This document shows positions 41,322 through 52,793 of a DNA stretch of 64,000 bases, piece by piece. The notes beneath the pieces are model-generated. The model did no database searches, was not told the origin of the DNA, and saw nothing but the letters and a program-made list of their open reading frames with translations. The DNA comes from Seminavis robusta. Its lineage: Eukaryota > Bacillariophyta > Bacillariophyceae > Naviculales > Naviculaceae. Made by a program: the position numbers and the translations under genes. The stretch is taken from assembly GCA_903772945.1 (NCBI GenBank), contig CAICTM010000073.1, forward strand, positions 62,001-126,000. Direction: 5' to 3'. How positions within the stretch are numbered: the first letter of the stretch is position 1; each line of letters starts with the position of its first letter.

Positions 41322-44300
41322 GGTGGATGGAAGGATTGGTTGAACACTGAAAGGTAAAGAAGACAGAGGAAAATTACCGAACCAACTCAGTTGCAGTGCT
41401 AATTAATTGAATTGCTTCGAATTTTTATGAGGACAACAGCTCTTGCTCCTTTTGGGTTGCTCCTATCTTTTGGTTGTGGTTGTCCTTTTCAAAGGTAAGT
41501 GGGGAAGAGTGGGAAGATAATCGAACCAGCTTCGTGCGCAAAGAGGAAAACGAAGATACCCAAATTTGCTGCTGCAAAAACTCAAAGCACTTTTGTTTTG
41601 CCAGCGCGGAAGCAACGAGTCGCGGGATGGGAAGCAGGAAGAACACCCAAAGCCGTTCCAGATGCTGTTATGTCCTCTTGACAATTAACAGGTGAACCAG
41701 TTGCAGACTGGTGTGAAGCGAAGCAGCCAGCTGTGACATTCAACAATGACCAAAACATCTTTCCACGAATCTTGAAATGACCAATCAAAAGAGGACAGTG
41801 GTGAGGACAGGCCGAGACGTTAAGTAGCTAAAGCAACCGGCACTCCAAAGACTGGCAGTTCGGGAATCCCGTCTTTTTCGCTTTTCACGAAGTGACATAG
41901 ATATGACGGTGATTTTGCGGTTACCCTCCCACATACATCATCACACCACTCTTCTGGTCGTGGCCGTCATTCCCTGTGTGATCCAAGAACCCTTGGGTAG
42001 ATTTAAATATTGCCCATTTTGTCGACGCGTTGGTTTGGACTGTCATGGGTATTCGGAGTACTCAGTAGTCAGTACACGAGTAGCTACCATTAGTCATTGT
42101 GTCTGTAAAACACACCATAGATACTAGCTGTTGTGAGTACCGGTAACCGGTGGAAGTACTGCTATGTCGATGTTTGTACGGTAGCCTTTCCACTCCAAAG
42201 TCCACAGCTTGCGCGAAATACTAATTGTTAATTGTCTCTTGAATCTTGGGGGTGTCCTAACTCCTTCTATTCCGCAATCTATTCCAGAACCAAAGAAGAT
42301 CTCTTTCAGAACAGGCTGTTCTTTATTCAAATAATTTCCAGCCTAAGCTATACTACATGTATGAAGGATGTAACATACATGTATGTAAAGCTCATGTAGC
42401 TAGCAGCAATTATTGGAGGCCTATTTACCAGCTTGCTGTGCCTGCTGTAACTGATAAGAATTCAATGCATGATCAAACCATTGAAGCTATCCAGCACTCA
42501 TGTACTCCTTGGAGCTTGGAGTAGAGTCGAGAGTTGGGAAGAGGAGTTTCGTGTAAAATCCACAGCATCAGAAATCTACTTCTGCTTTGTAGCGCCCAAC
42601 AAAAAAGGGTGCAACCTCAGTCTGGTCCAATCTTGTGTTGGCTGTTTGCACTTCAAGCAAGTTGACATGGATCCGACACACCGGTTCTCGGCAGCTACCG
42701 GTTCTTGGCAGCTACCGGTATGTAGACTACAAAATACGGTGGGAGCGATGAAGCCACGGTTGCTGGCTGATATCTTTCTTCAAGCCCATTTTGTAGTGTG
42801 CTTCCTTTTCTCGCCAGCCACTGAGTCTACCTGGTGCTTCCCTTGCTTCGTCAACCCAATGCAATCAACTCGAAACTCCCTGCCCCCTTTTGGCCTACAT
42901 GTCTCACCTTGCATTGCGTGCAGGCATCTTTCAAGACTTCGAGAAGCTATTCCAGATCAATGTTTCATTGTTTCTCAAACAAGCCGAACCCTCCATTTGC
43001 TGGTGAGCTGTTTGTGTTGCGGCTGCATGCATGCTGGATGTGCATCCATCCCTTCGGATTAGAAAAACCAGAATCAAACCTACAGTACCAAAACCAGAAT
43101 TTAACTTATCGCAAAAAGAGAACTGCAATTACCGTGATCATAGCTCCCACTGTGCACCCTTAGAGCTTCATTTTCATTTTACATAGAAGCATAGAACATA
43201 AGGGCAAAAATTACCTTTAATTCTCAAATCCATCCATCGTTATGAGCATTGTAGGGGGAATAGCTGGGGAATTAACATACCGGTTACCGGTAGACACACA
43301 GAACAGTACTCGAAGTACTCGACAATACTCGAGAAGCTCTCGAGAGCTCGAGAGCTGTCTTCCGGTTCCATGAACCGTGAATCGAATCAAGAAGGGCACA
43401 CTTCTCGTAGCGATCGAATGGAGATACGGCACTGCAAGCTACTCACCGTTACTGCAGGTGTTACTGCTGAGTGATGGCCACCTCATTGCCCCTCAATTCT
43501 TCTTTATTAGACAAATGGTTTTGTTCTTTTCAAGCTACGAATGGCTTCCGGAGAAGCAGCTTCTGTCACGGCTTGGTTGGTATTTACTGCAGTAAATCCG
43601 GGTTACTGGCTCCTTACTGTCCAATTACTGCCATTGTTGGCCCCCTAGTTACTGCAGTAAGTAATCCCATGCAGTAAGTAATCGGGCTATGCAACAGGAA
43701 TATCCAGTAAATGACAGTAAATGACAGTAATTAGCCTATATTACTGCAATTACTGTAGTTTACTGCCTTCAATTGGCTCTAAATTACTGTGTATGATTAC
43801 TGCTACTGAGGAATTACTGCATTACTGCCATTACTGCTCCTTTTACTGACCTCATGGCAGTAAGGAATAAACAGTAAATACCAACCAAGTGTCACGGTAC
43901 GACTGTACCGTATGTGCGCAGCTCTCTCCGCCTTGCGCCTTCACTCGCCTTCCAAATTGAAATTTGCAGCGCTTTGTGAGTGCCGGGAACTGCTTCGTGA
44001 ACTGGGGAGCATTAGGCCCGAGGCCCGATGTTCCTCCAGTCTCGAGTGGCTATCCCGCCGCCGTTTGACCACTGGAAAACTATCAACTACTAGTAGTCCA
44101 CAGATCGGGGCTATCCCTTAAGGCACAATTGCTTTGTTCTTTGTATTCTAGCTAGCTAGCCACTCTCTAATAGCTAGCTATTAATAGTAGCTAGTGAAAG
44201 ATTTTGCACTATGCGGAAGGAGCTCTTGGCTAATACCAGTAATGCTTGGCATCAATTAATTCACCAGCTTGCAAATTCCGTTGGCCATCGGCTATTGATT

Positions 44301-46446
44301 GGAGGTGGGTTCTTCCATCTGTCCTCGCAAACTGGGGAGCGCAGCCCATCCGCTTCACATACCGGTACGATGCCCGGTAGTGGACTTTCCGTGTGCTCTT
44401 TGCTTCGTTGATACCGGTAGGTTGACATCAATGGCACTACTAGTACCGTGCAGTAAGATACTGGTACCGGTGTCTAACATCGCGTTTGATGAAGTCGAAT
44501 GCACTGGCAGAAGCTGTCGGATATAAGATGCGAATAACCCAAAAAGAAACTCGATTCTGCGGCGATACTCATGGCTAACCACTTGCCAGAAGAGTCTCGC
44601 AGGCTATCGAAGTCCAACTCATGCAACGCAAGAAAGAACGGAGCCAAACTACTGAAGAATAGCTCGACGTAGGATGCTCCGAGAGAAGATCAACATTTCA
44701 TCGTTACCGACTTATTGATAAGGGCTGCAACTCTGTTCATGTTCATCCTTCGCCCTTTCGCAAGTACTCAACCACGATCCTGCCAAATACTGCTGGAGCG
44801 CCGGATGCCACTCTCGCAGAACCCATTTGCTTGGCTCTGTTCATCCTGCCTCAATCTTCATCTGTGTGGATCTGAATATGCTGCCAGGCTGGCTTCCCTC
44901 CGAGAGTTTGACCGGAGTGAGTACCAGAAATAGTGGCGGAGGTTTCAGCATAGAAGTTCGGTAGCCACTCTGTAGTCTTTCAGTCAGCAACATCTGCTCT
45001 TGCTCTTCGTTGTTGCCATCTGCAAGTGACAGCAATGATACGTGAACACATCCATGGCTTCTCTCAATGAGCATGTTTTTTCTGTCAGCAGCCAGTCAGG
45101 CCTGTTTATCTTATCTGTGTCAAGCCAGGTTGTAGCCCCATAGCTTCACCTTGCACGAGGAGTGATTGGAGAGGGCGACTCCAACACTCACAAGCTACCA
45201 GCTCGTTGCTTCGTCCCGCCATGGACTGAACTGGTCAATTGTCCCAACTCCAGCCATGGCCTTCCAAGAACTCTCGGCGCCCACGCGTAGGAGCAGAACC
45301 GGTTGCACAGCCGGTTGCTTGGGCTGTTTGGTGCGAAGACGAGGAGAGGTGTCTTGTCAGTGCCCGACAGAGAGGAGATCTTCTTGTCAATGAAGCAAGG
45401 TCAACAGCATCGTTGATCCTGCACCTACTCAGCTGCCAGCTTCCGAGTCGCTGCTTTTGGCGTTTTGGTTATTTCCAGTCAGCCCGTTCGCAGATTGCCT
45501 CCGCCACATTGCTTCGGTCCACGGCTGGGTCTCCTTTGCCTCCCGCCTCGCCTTTCAATAGGTGCAGTACCAGGTACGTCTGAAGAGCACAAGGGCGGGA
45601 GAGAGAATAGGCTCAAGTCGATTTCAGGAATGCTTCAACGACTTAGCCGAGTTGATCAACCAGCGGCTGTGAGAGCCTGCCTGGAAGCATAATGGCGAGG
45701 GGCAGCCAGCCGCTCTCCCTAAATTCGTGCATTTCCTGCCCGCTTATTAGCTATGGCAAACCACAGCAAAGCATCGCAGTACCAGTGCGGCTAGCTAGTT
45801 GGTGCACAGCTCGTGAGTATGACTTCCTTCCAGCTGTTAATAGGTACCAGTCAGCCACTTGCGAAGCACTCGGTCAAAGTGTATGCCTCCGAGTCTTAAG
45901 AATGCGACCATGGTACCCTCCTCAAACTGACACCGAGTCTTGGAAGAGGCGCGATCAGGGCAAGGGCACACTCGTACTCAATACTGTACTCGTACTACGA
46001 TACTAGTCTACCGGTAGTACCTGCCTGATACAGTAGAGAGGAAGGTCAATCTTATGTGCACCTCTGCAGTTGTTTGGCTGCTCCATGAACCATAAATAAA
46101 TCATCATCCGGAACATCAACGAAGGGTGGATGGTCACGTGCTCAAAAAGATACCGGTACGGAACACTTTCCGGCGCAAGAGTTGATATCCAAAAGGATCC
46201 ACATCGCTGAAGACGTTGAACCGATCTTTACATACGATGCAAGAGAGTATTATCATACCTTGTGTCGGCCATCTATCTGGGGTGACCTAATCTTTGGAGC
46301 CGTTGGAGTGGGATGCTAAACATGGGCAGCTTCCGGCTTCAAGATACGTTCGGCAATCCATGGTCTTGGAGGCATAGTTTGAAAGGTAGCCTTTCTGTCT
46401 CGCTTTTTAGAGGACACCAGTCTATCCGACCAAGTTTCTCCCAACG
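41322..46446. other. Gene-poor region, 5.1 kb, with one MITE
   Basis: No gene is supported; open frames are short and lack protein character. It contains the TTACTG element (43572-43889), listed separately. A local cluster of nested palindromes around CTCGAGAGCTCGAGAG lies at 43300-43360. CTAGCTAG and ACCGGTA words are frequent, for example at 44145-44200 and 44360-44475. Confidence 0.4.
43572..43889. mobile_element. 318-bp MITE with 8-bp target-site duplication, built of TTACTG words
   Basis: The element starts with CTTGGTTGGTATTTACTG (43572-43589) and ends with the exact reverse complement (43872-43889), giving 18-bp perfect terminal inverted repeats. TGTCACGG lies directly outside both ends (43564-43571 and 43890-43897), an exact 8-bp target-site duplication. 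Inside, TTACTG and its complement CAGTAA recur more than 20 times in both orientations, often fused as TTACTGCAGTAA. There is no ORF, so it must be mobilised in trans. An 8-bp duplication is typical of hAT elements, but the terminal CTTGG is not the usual hAT CA(G)GG end, so the superfamily is left open. Confidence 0.92.
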
Positions 46447-49400
46447 TTGAAAGACAACATGAACATCCTGGGAGCTCTTAAATTCTGCCAGACCTTTTGG
46501 GGTGCTATCCTTTCCGGGGAGGCGAGCATCTATTTTGTATCCACTGCTGCTCCGAGCTCCACTGCTGATTTTGCCAGGGACCAACCAAACCCATTGGCAC
46601 CCACAGCCCCCACCCCTGCATTGACATCCTCTTCTAGCTCTGTATCAACCACCATACCAACAGGCTTTCCAATTCCTGCAAACACCATGCCAAAACCAAC
46701 AACCATCCCTTGGACCATGCTGAACCAACAGCCATCCTTCCATGCGAACCAACAGTATCCCTTTGCCCCAGCCGGAACCAACAGCCATCCCCTGGACCAT
46801 GCCAGAACCAACAGCAATCCCTTTACCGTGACCCGAACCAACAGCCATCCCTTACACATCAGAACCAACAGCGATCCCTTTGCCCCAGTCGGAACCAACA
46901 GCGATCCCTTTGCCCCAGCCGGAACCAACTGCGATCCCTCTGACCATGCCAGAGCCAACCGCAGTCCCTTTGCCCCAGCCAAAACCAACTGCAATCCCTT
47001 TGACCATGCCCGAACCAACAGCCATCCCTTACACATCAGAACCAACAGCGATCCCTTTGCCCCAGCCGGAACCAACTGCGATCCCTCTGACCATGCCAGA
47101 ACCAACAGCAGTCCCTTTGCCCCAGCCAAGAACCAACAGCAATCCGTTTGACCATGCCAGAACCAACAGCAATCATCCCTTTGACCACATCAGAACCAAC
47201 GGGTATACCAATTCCAATGAGAACACAAGAACCAACAGCAATCATCCCTTTGACCACATCAGAACCAACGGGTATACCAATTCCAATGAGAACACAAGAA
47301 CCAACAGCAATCATCCCTTTGACCACATCAGAACCAACGGGTATACCAATTCCAATGAGAACACAAGAACCAACAGCTAATGATATCAACGGAGCCAACA
47401 ATGGCAATGAGCAGAATGATCATGACTTGGAAAAAGACGTAGAAGAGCCACAACAGGCTGCCACGAGCTACACTGAAGCGCCCACTCGGTTGTATACGAC
47501 CAGCAGTCCTTCCCCATACTTCGATGGTGCTTGCTCTGTTGGTTCGGAGATTTCTTGCAGAACTAGTGGTGGTCAAAGCTGCGACTATATCATGGGGCCA
47601 TCTCACTTCGTCTGTGACTCTTATGACGGCTACGCAGACTCGGTATCTTTCATGGTGACGGGGAATACTTGCGCCTACACCAACCATTGCGAAGAAACAT
47701 ACCCATACCAAAACCTTGAAGAACAACAGTACTACGTTCTCATGCAGCACGGCTACGATATTGTCTATGAAGGAGTTGTCGAGCACGGTCGCATCTTCAC
47801 TGTAGATGCTAGAGATTGTGGTGTTGTGACCATCGTCATCTCCACCGTGCCAGTAGGATTTCCTAGACCCGGCTTGCCTCTTCAAGTTATCCACAGGGTT
47901 CCTCTTTCTTGTCTTGGAACGGCAGGAAGAGACCTCACTCTCTCGGAAGACTTTGGAGCTCTGCGGGTTGTGAGCTTCAGCAACCTTGATCAAGGTGTGC
48001 AATCAATCGTGGAGGAGATCACACTTACCTATACAATTCATAACTATGGCAGGGTGGACGCAAGAGTGGACGAGGCGATGGTGCAAAACGACTTTGACTA
48101 TGAAATGCTGAATTTGATGGAGGACTGCGAGGACCCCACCCTACCTGCTGGAGAGCACATATCGTTTGACTCGAAACCATACATTGTCAATGTTGTTGAT
48201 CGTAATGGCCAGGACATGTACACGGCCTTCCTTGCTGTCCAGTACGACAACTGTGGTGATAGGGTGCGCTTTGCCGTTCAGTTAGCGGACGCGCCAGAAA
48301 CTCGGGAGCCCTATAACTACCCGACTGATTATCCAAGAACCAGAGTGCCCACTACGCCACACTATTACCACACTGAGTCTCCAATGACATACATGCCCAA
48401 CGGAATGGCATCAGAGATCAGAATCATTGTCACTCATGTGGCGCTCCAAGGCGGTTCCGAGTGGAGGGACGGAACGTCGTACCAGGCAAAGGCGATTCAA
48501 TGGCTGGAAAATGACAAACTTGCCTATGATGGTCTCTCTCAGCAAAGGATCTGGCAGCGCTATGCGCTCGCATGCATTTACTTTGCCACCTACGCTGTGC
48601 CTAACCCATACACGGTATCTTCCACACGAGGATGGATCGATTCAGCTGGGTGGCTCGAGCCTATTTCGGAGTGCGAATGGTTCGGGGTCAACTGTACCAG
48701 GGACTCGTTTGTAGAATCTCTCGATCTGGTAAGTCACAATGAAGGCAAAAGGATGGACCGTAGAGCTTCACAGTTTTTGTTTTTACTATCTCACTATGAT
48801 ACCTCTCCAGTCTTCGAATCGATTGACTGGGACATTCCCAAATGAAACAATGATTCTGGCAGGAAACCTTACATACCTCGACCTGTTTCAAAACCCTGTC
48901 CACAATCATGGTGACGATGGTCACATCTGGCTGATTGAAATGTACAAGTTGCAGCATCTCTTTTATGGCAGCACGAACTTCGAGTATCATCATGGCATTC
49001 CTTTCTATCTCATGGAGCTGACAAACTTGGTGGAGTTTGACTGTTCCAATACACTCTACTCCGGCCCAATCGAGCCAGAGTTGTTTGTGATGTGGGAAAG
49101 AATGGGTGCGTAAAAACATCTCACTAATGAACTGAATGATTCAATCGAATCGTTGAAACACGAACTATGCTCACGTGCTTCGTCCGCGTCTTTACGGCAG
49201 AATGGTTGTCGCTGGGTGGAAATGTTTACAACAGTACGATTCCGATGGAAATCGGAATGATGCCCAATCTTCGTAAGTTCGCACTAGAAAACAGACGGGC
49301 TTGAGACGGGGGCGGCCAGCAGCCATCTCACGCCAGGTTCCCAATATTATCCATCCTAGAGCACCTCTACATGGGAGACGCACATCTGGTGGGAGGTTTG

Positions 49401-50234
49401 TACTTTCTGGAAAGTATGGTATCACCCCTTGGTACGTGTTCTGTCTTTGAGTGGTGTTTTGAAGTGCTCGTGTGTCATCGGCTGCCCTGGCGACACAAGC
49501 AGTCTGAATCTTATCATCCGTGTCATTGTACTACCACGCAACAGTCGATCTTTGGCTTGGCAACAATCCCAGCCTTGGTGGTACAATCCCCACGAGCATT
49601 GCCCATTCGCCTTTTCTCGGTAAGTCGTCGAAGGACAATCCGCCTCAGCAGCAAAAAAAAGAATGCGTCGCATGCATGTCTTGGACCGTGTTCTCAACAT
49701 CGTCGTACTCTTTCAACTATCAGAGAGCTTGTCTTTGTCAGGCTGCGGTCTCTCGGGGACGATACCCGCAGAAATTGGCCTTCTTCGGGAGCTGAGTAAG
49801 TCATCGCATGACATGAATGAATGAATGACGAGCGTGGCCATGTTGTACCCAGGACAACTCTCATGCTTGTGTCTCTTCTTCTTCCACGTTTTTGTAATGA
49901 TCTGTCGTTCTTATCAGAATTCCTTTGGCTTTTCGACAACATGCTGACCGGGACAATCCCTTTCGAAATGGGCGACCTGTTTCAGTTGCAAATTTTGGAA
50001 CTGGAAGACAACATGCTGATGGGTATCATGCCAGACCAAGTTTGTTCGAATACGGGCCCCGACGGCTTCTTGAGCACCCTGGAAGCGGATTGTGGTCAAG
50101 GAAACAACGCTTACATTGAATGTTCGTGCTGCACGTGTTGTGTTTCTTGTGGGGCTGTCCCAAGCATGGTACCAATCCACGGAGAGATGGATGCTCACGG
50201 CATGCGTTGGCCACGTCGTCGCAGTCTTCATTGA
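46447..50234 (+). CDS. LRR receptor-like surface protein with PT-repeat stalk (seven or more exons)
   Basis: The 3' part is clear. Exon A runs to 48728; then 48811-49105, 49201-49272, 49360-49431, 49545-49619, 49724-49795 and 49918-50234, all with GT-AG introns of 82-122 bp. From 47148 this gives 827 residues in one frame. Order: (E)PTAIPL and PTGIPIP stalk repeats; an extracellular domain of about 300 residues with several cysteines; the diatom LRR cap (YQAKAIQWLE, QRYALACIYFATY, CEWFGVNC); then LRRs such as RLTGTFPNE, LSLSGCGLSGTIPAEIGLL and MLTGTIPFEMGDL; ending in CSCCTCC. The 5' end is unresolved: in 46447-47150 the PT repeats change frame at least twice (near 46720 and 47128), each as a one-base shift, and the true start is not fixed. 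No membrane span is seen. Likely a cell-surface recognition or adhesion protein. Confidence 0.8.
46720..47150 (+). repeat. ~30-bp minisatellite coding Pro-Thr stalk
   Basis: Degenerate units of about 24-30 bp built on CCAGAACCAACAGCAATCCC, alternating TTTGCCCCAGC and TTTGACCATG endings. In the coding frame they give EPTAIPLPQP and EPTAIPLTMP. Two unit borders have one-base changes that shift the frame. Confidence 0.85.
47161..47367 (+). repeat. Three 69-bp tandem repeats, in-frame
   Basis: Units 47161-47229, 47230-47298 and 47299-47367 are essentially identical, each coding 23 residues (EPTAIIPLTTSEPTGIPIPM plus RTQ). The lack of divergence points to recent expansion or gene conversion. Confidence 0.95.
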
Positions 50235-50864
50235 ACTACTTTTCTATGGACCTTTCCATGGACCAATCGCCCGGGATTGTCAGTGGCAGCAATATATTAG
50301 TGAAAGAGCGTAACGTAGCAAATTTTGTGGTGTTCGTTGCCACTTCTAATTAATTAAATAACTGCAAAGACGTGTTTTCAGCCAGGTACAATACCGGGAC
50401 TAGCTAGACTAGCTAGAATGATACAATCCTTGTAGCTGACAAACCTATCTTGAAGATCCTCTGCTGATTGATGAATTCGGCATCTATCTCCAGATGCAGA
50501 GTACCGTACGCACAAGGGTTGTCTCGAAAAAGCTTGAAAGAGCGCTTGAGAGACCATGACTCTTGGTTTCTTGTGGTGATCAATCAATGTTCCACGCTCC
50601 AATGAGCGTGGGGAGAATTGAAGCTGTACGCACAGTTGAACCACGAGTCACGGATGAGTCGCAGGCAGAAGAGATTTAACAAAGCAACTCAACTCGGGAA
50701 CAATAATTAGGCGCTTCTATGGACACTATGCCTTTCAAGCTCCAAGCTTGGCGGCAGACCACGGCATCTCACAATTTAATTCCGTCAAGCGGTTGAGCGT
50801 TTGTTTTTACGCCTCCACTCCCTTTGTTGCCACAGCTACTACTAGTACTCATCCAACAGAGACA
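50235..50864. other. Intergenic, 630 bp
   Basis: Between the LRR gene and the vWD gene on the same strand. A short inverted pair around CACGCTCCAATGAGCGTG occurs at about 50593-50610. No gene was seen. Confidence 0.5.
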
Positions 50865-52341
50865 ATGATGTCGCGTCTGAATGCTCTTGTCCTTGGACTG
50901 CTGGTTCTCGTCAGTACAAGTCCCACTGCATTGTCCATTCCAGGAGGACAACAGAGTACGGCTCCCGAAGGTGTCTATCCGACTCATTTTGAGAATTGGG
51001 AATGGTGTGCCAAGGCCGGTCAATGCCAAGATGCTGCCACTTATATAGAGGACGAGGAGATCGAGTACTATTGGTCTCCCAAGTCTAAGTTTCACGAGGA
51101 TCCGCAGGGAGAATTCACGACGCCACCGGTCAGTCTGGATGGCTACAATCGTCCCATGGATGCCACCAAGCTGAGGGCCGGATACGATGCTGCTCGTGTC
51201 CCCGATGACGTTCCGTATCTGAACATGTACCTCCCCGATGGAGTGCCCAATTCCGACGGTTCCTTTCCGGATGATCCATCGGCATTCGACGATCCAGCCG
51301 TGGTGGGACCGTGGTGCCTTGAACACTACGGATTCTGTGCACCCAGTCCTGGCACCAATGGAGATCCACACTACAAACAGTGGCATGGACAAATATACGA
51401 CTTTCAAGGTGGTTGTGATATCCTTTTCCTCAGGGCCCCCAGCTTTCAAAATGGACAGGGACTCGAAATACACACCCGAACCAAAGTCAGGTGAGCAACA
51501 AGCTAGCTAGATACCCCTTTGGAACTCACATGAGAGCAGCCCCGTCCAAAGAACACAAGCATGCATCGATGAGTGACGAGTCAACTTTGTTCCTCTCAAC
51601 TTATCCATGTTCTTTCCTTTTGTGATCATCAGAATGGACTACTCCTTTATCGAATCAGCAGGTAAGCGCAGAAATACTTGAAGACAGTCTTGTTTCATCT
51701 CTGCCAATTTATGATACGCTCTCACCCTTTCCATCTTTTATTTTGTGTGTTTGGCAGCCATCAAGATTGGCGATGATATTCTGGAGATTTCCTCGTACGG
51801 AGACTACTTTCTCAATGGAGTCGAGGGTGCTCCCCTACCAGCCTTTGTCGGGGGTCTGCCCGTGGCTCATTTGGCCCGGGATGAGAAATCACACATGTTT
51901 GATATCTTTCTGGAAGAAGATCGTCGCATTGTCATCAAGACACTCAAAGATTGGGTCAGTGTCAAGATTGATCAACCCTTGGCAGTGGACTTTGCAGATT
52001 CCGTCGGTATGATGGGAAACTTTGTCACGGGCAAATTGTTGGCTCGAGATGGAACACGAGTCATTACCGACATGGATGAAATGGGACAAGAGTGGCAGGT
52101 ACAGCCGGAGATGGATGGAATGCTCTTTCAGACGGAACGGGCACCGCAATACCCCGAAAAGTGCATTATTCCACCTCCCTTTATTGCGGAGGAGCATCGG
52201 CAGCTCCGGGAAGGCAGTAGTCGAACTATTACGGAAGAACAGGCCAAGGAAGCGTGTGCCCACTGGACGTCACATACAAAGATGTGTGTCAGGGATGTCC
52301 TTGCGGCTCAGGACTTGCAAATGGCAGAGGAATTCGTCTAA
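50865..52341 (+). CDS. Secreted von Willebrand factor type D-like protein (three exons)
   Basis: Exons 50865-51490, 51633-51661 (only 29 bp) and 51758-52341; joined length 412 residues. The Met at 50865 starts a good signal peptide (MMSRLNALVLGLLVLVSTS, then PTALS). After a pro-region comes the vWD signature GDPHYKQWHGQIYDFQGGCD near residue 165, followed by beta strands (ILFLRAP, LEIHTRTKV, AIKIGDDILEISSYGDYFLNG). Cysteines near the end (CIIPPPF, EACAHW, MCVRDV) fit the domain's disulfide pattern. vWD domains mediate extracellular self-association, so the protein may be a secreted adhesive or matrix component (inference). The tiny middle exon is supported by frame continuity on both sides: VRMDYSFIESA then AIKIGDD. 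Confidence 0.85.
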
Positions 52342-52745
52342 AAGACAAAGAAACCAAGAGTACTACATGTACATGGAGTGCATGTGGAAAGATCACGCTC
52401 AACTCGACACTTACTTGAAGACCCAACAATACACTTGGTGCACAGCTCACAATCATATATTTAGTAAAGGATGAGTACGGTCAAGCAATCCCAATCATGT
52501 CACTAGCTAGTTATAGAACACTTTATAAATCGACATCCTATTGGTCTATAAAGAGATTTAGTAGAGCAAAATATAGTTGTGAACTAGCTAGCTACCCATT
52601 GGGTTGCAGACACAACGTTTGCATCGTCAGGGCCACCAAGGGCACACAGTCCAGCGAGTTGCATAGATGGTCGCACCACACGATGATGCGCCCCCCTCTG
52701 ATGATACCAGTACTGTAGTAATCATCAGCTGCCTGTTTGCTGGTG
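52342..52745. other. Convergent intergenic region
   Basis: About 400 bp between the vWD gene (+) and the glycosyltransferase (-). No gene was seen. Confidence 0.5.
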
Positions 52746-52759
52746 CTATCCTTGAGGCT

Positions 52760-52793
<34 letters not shown>

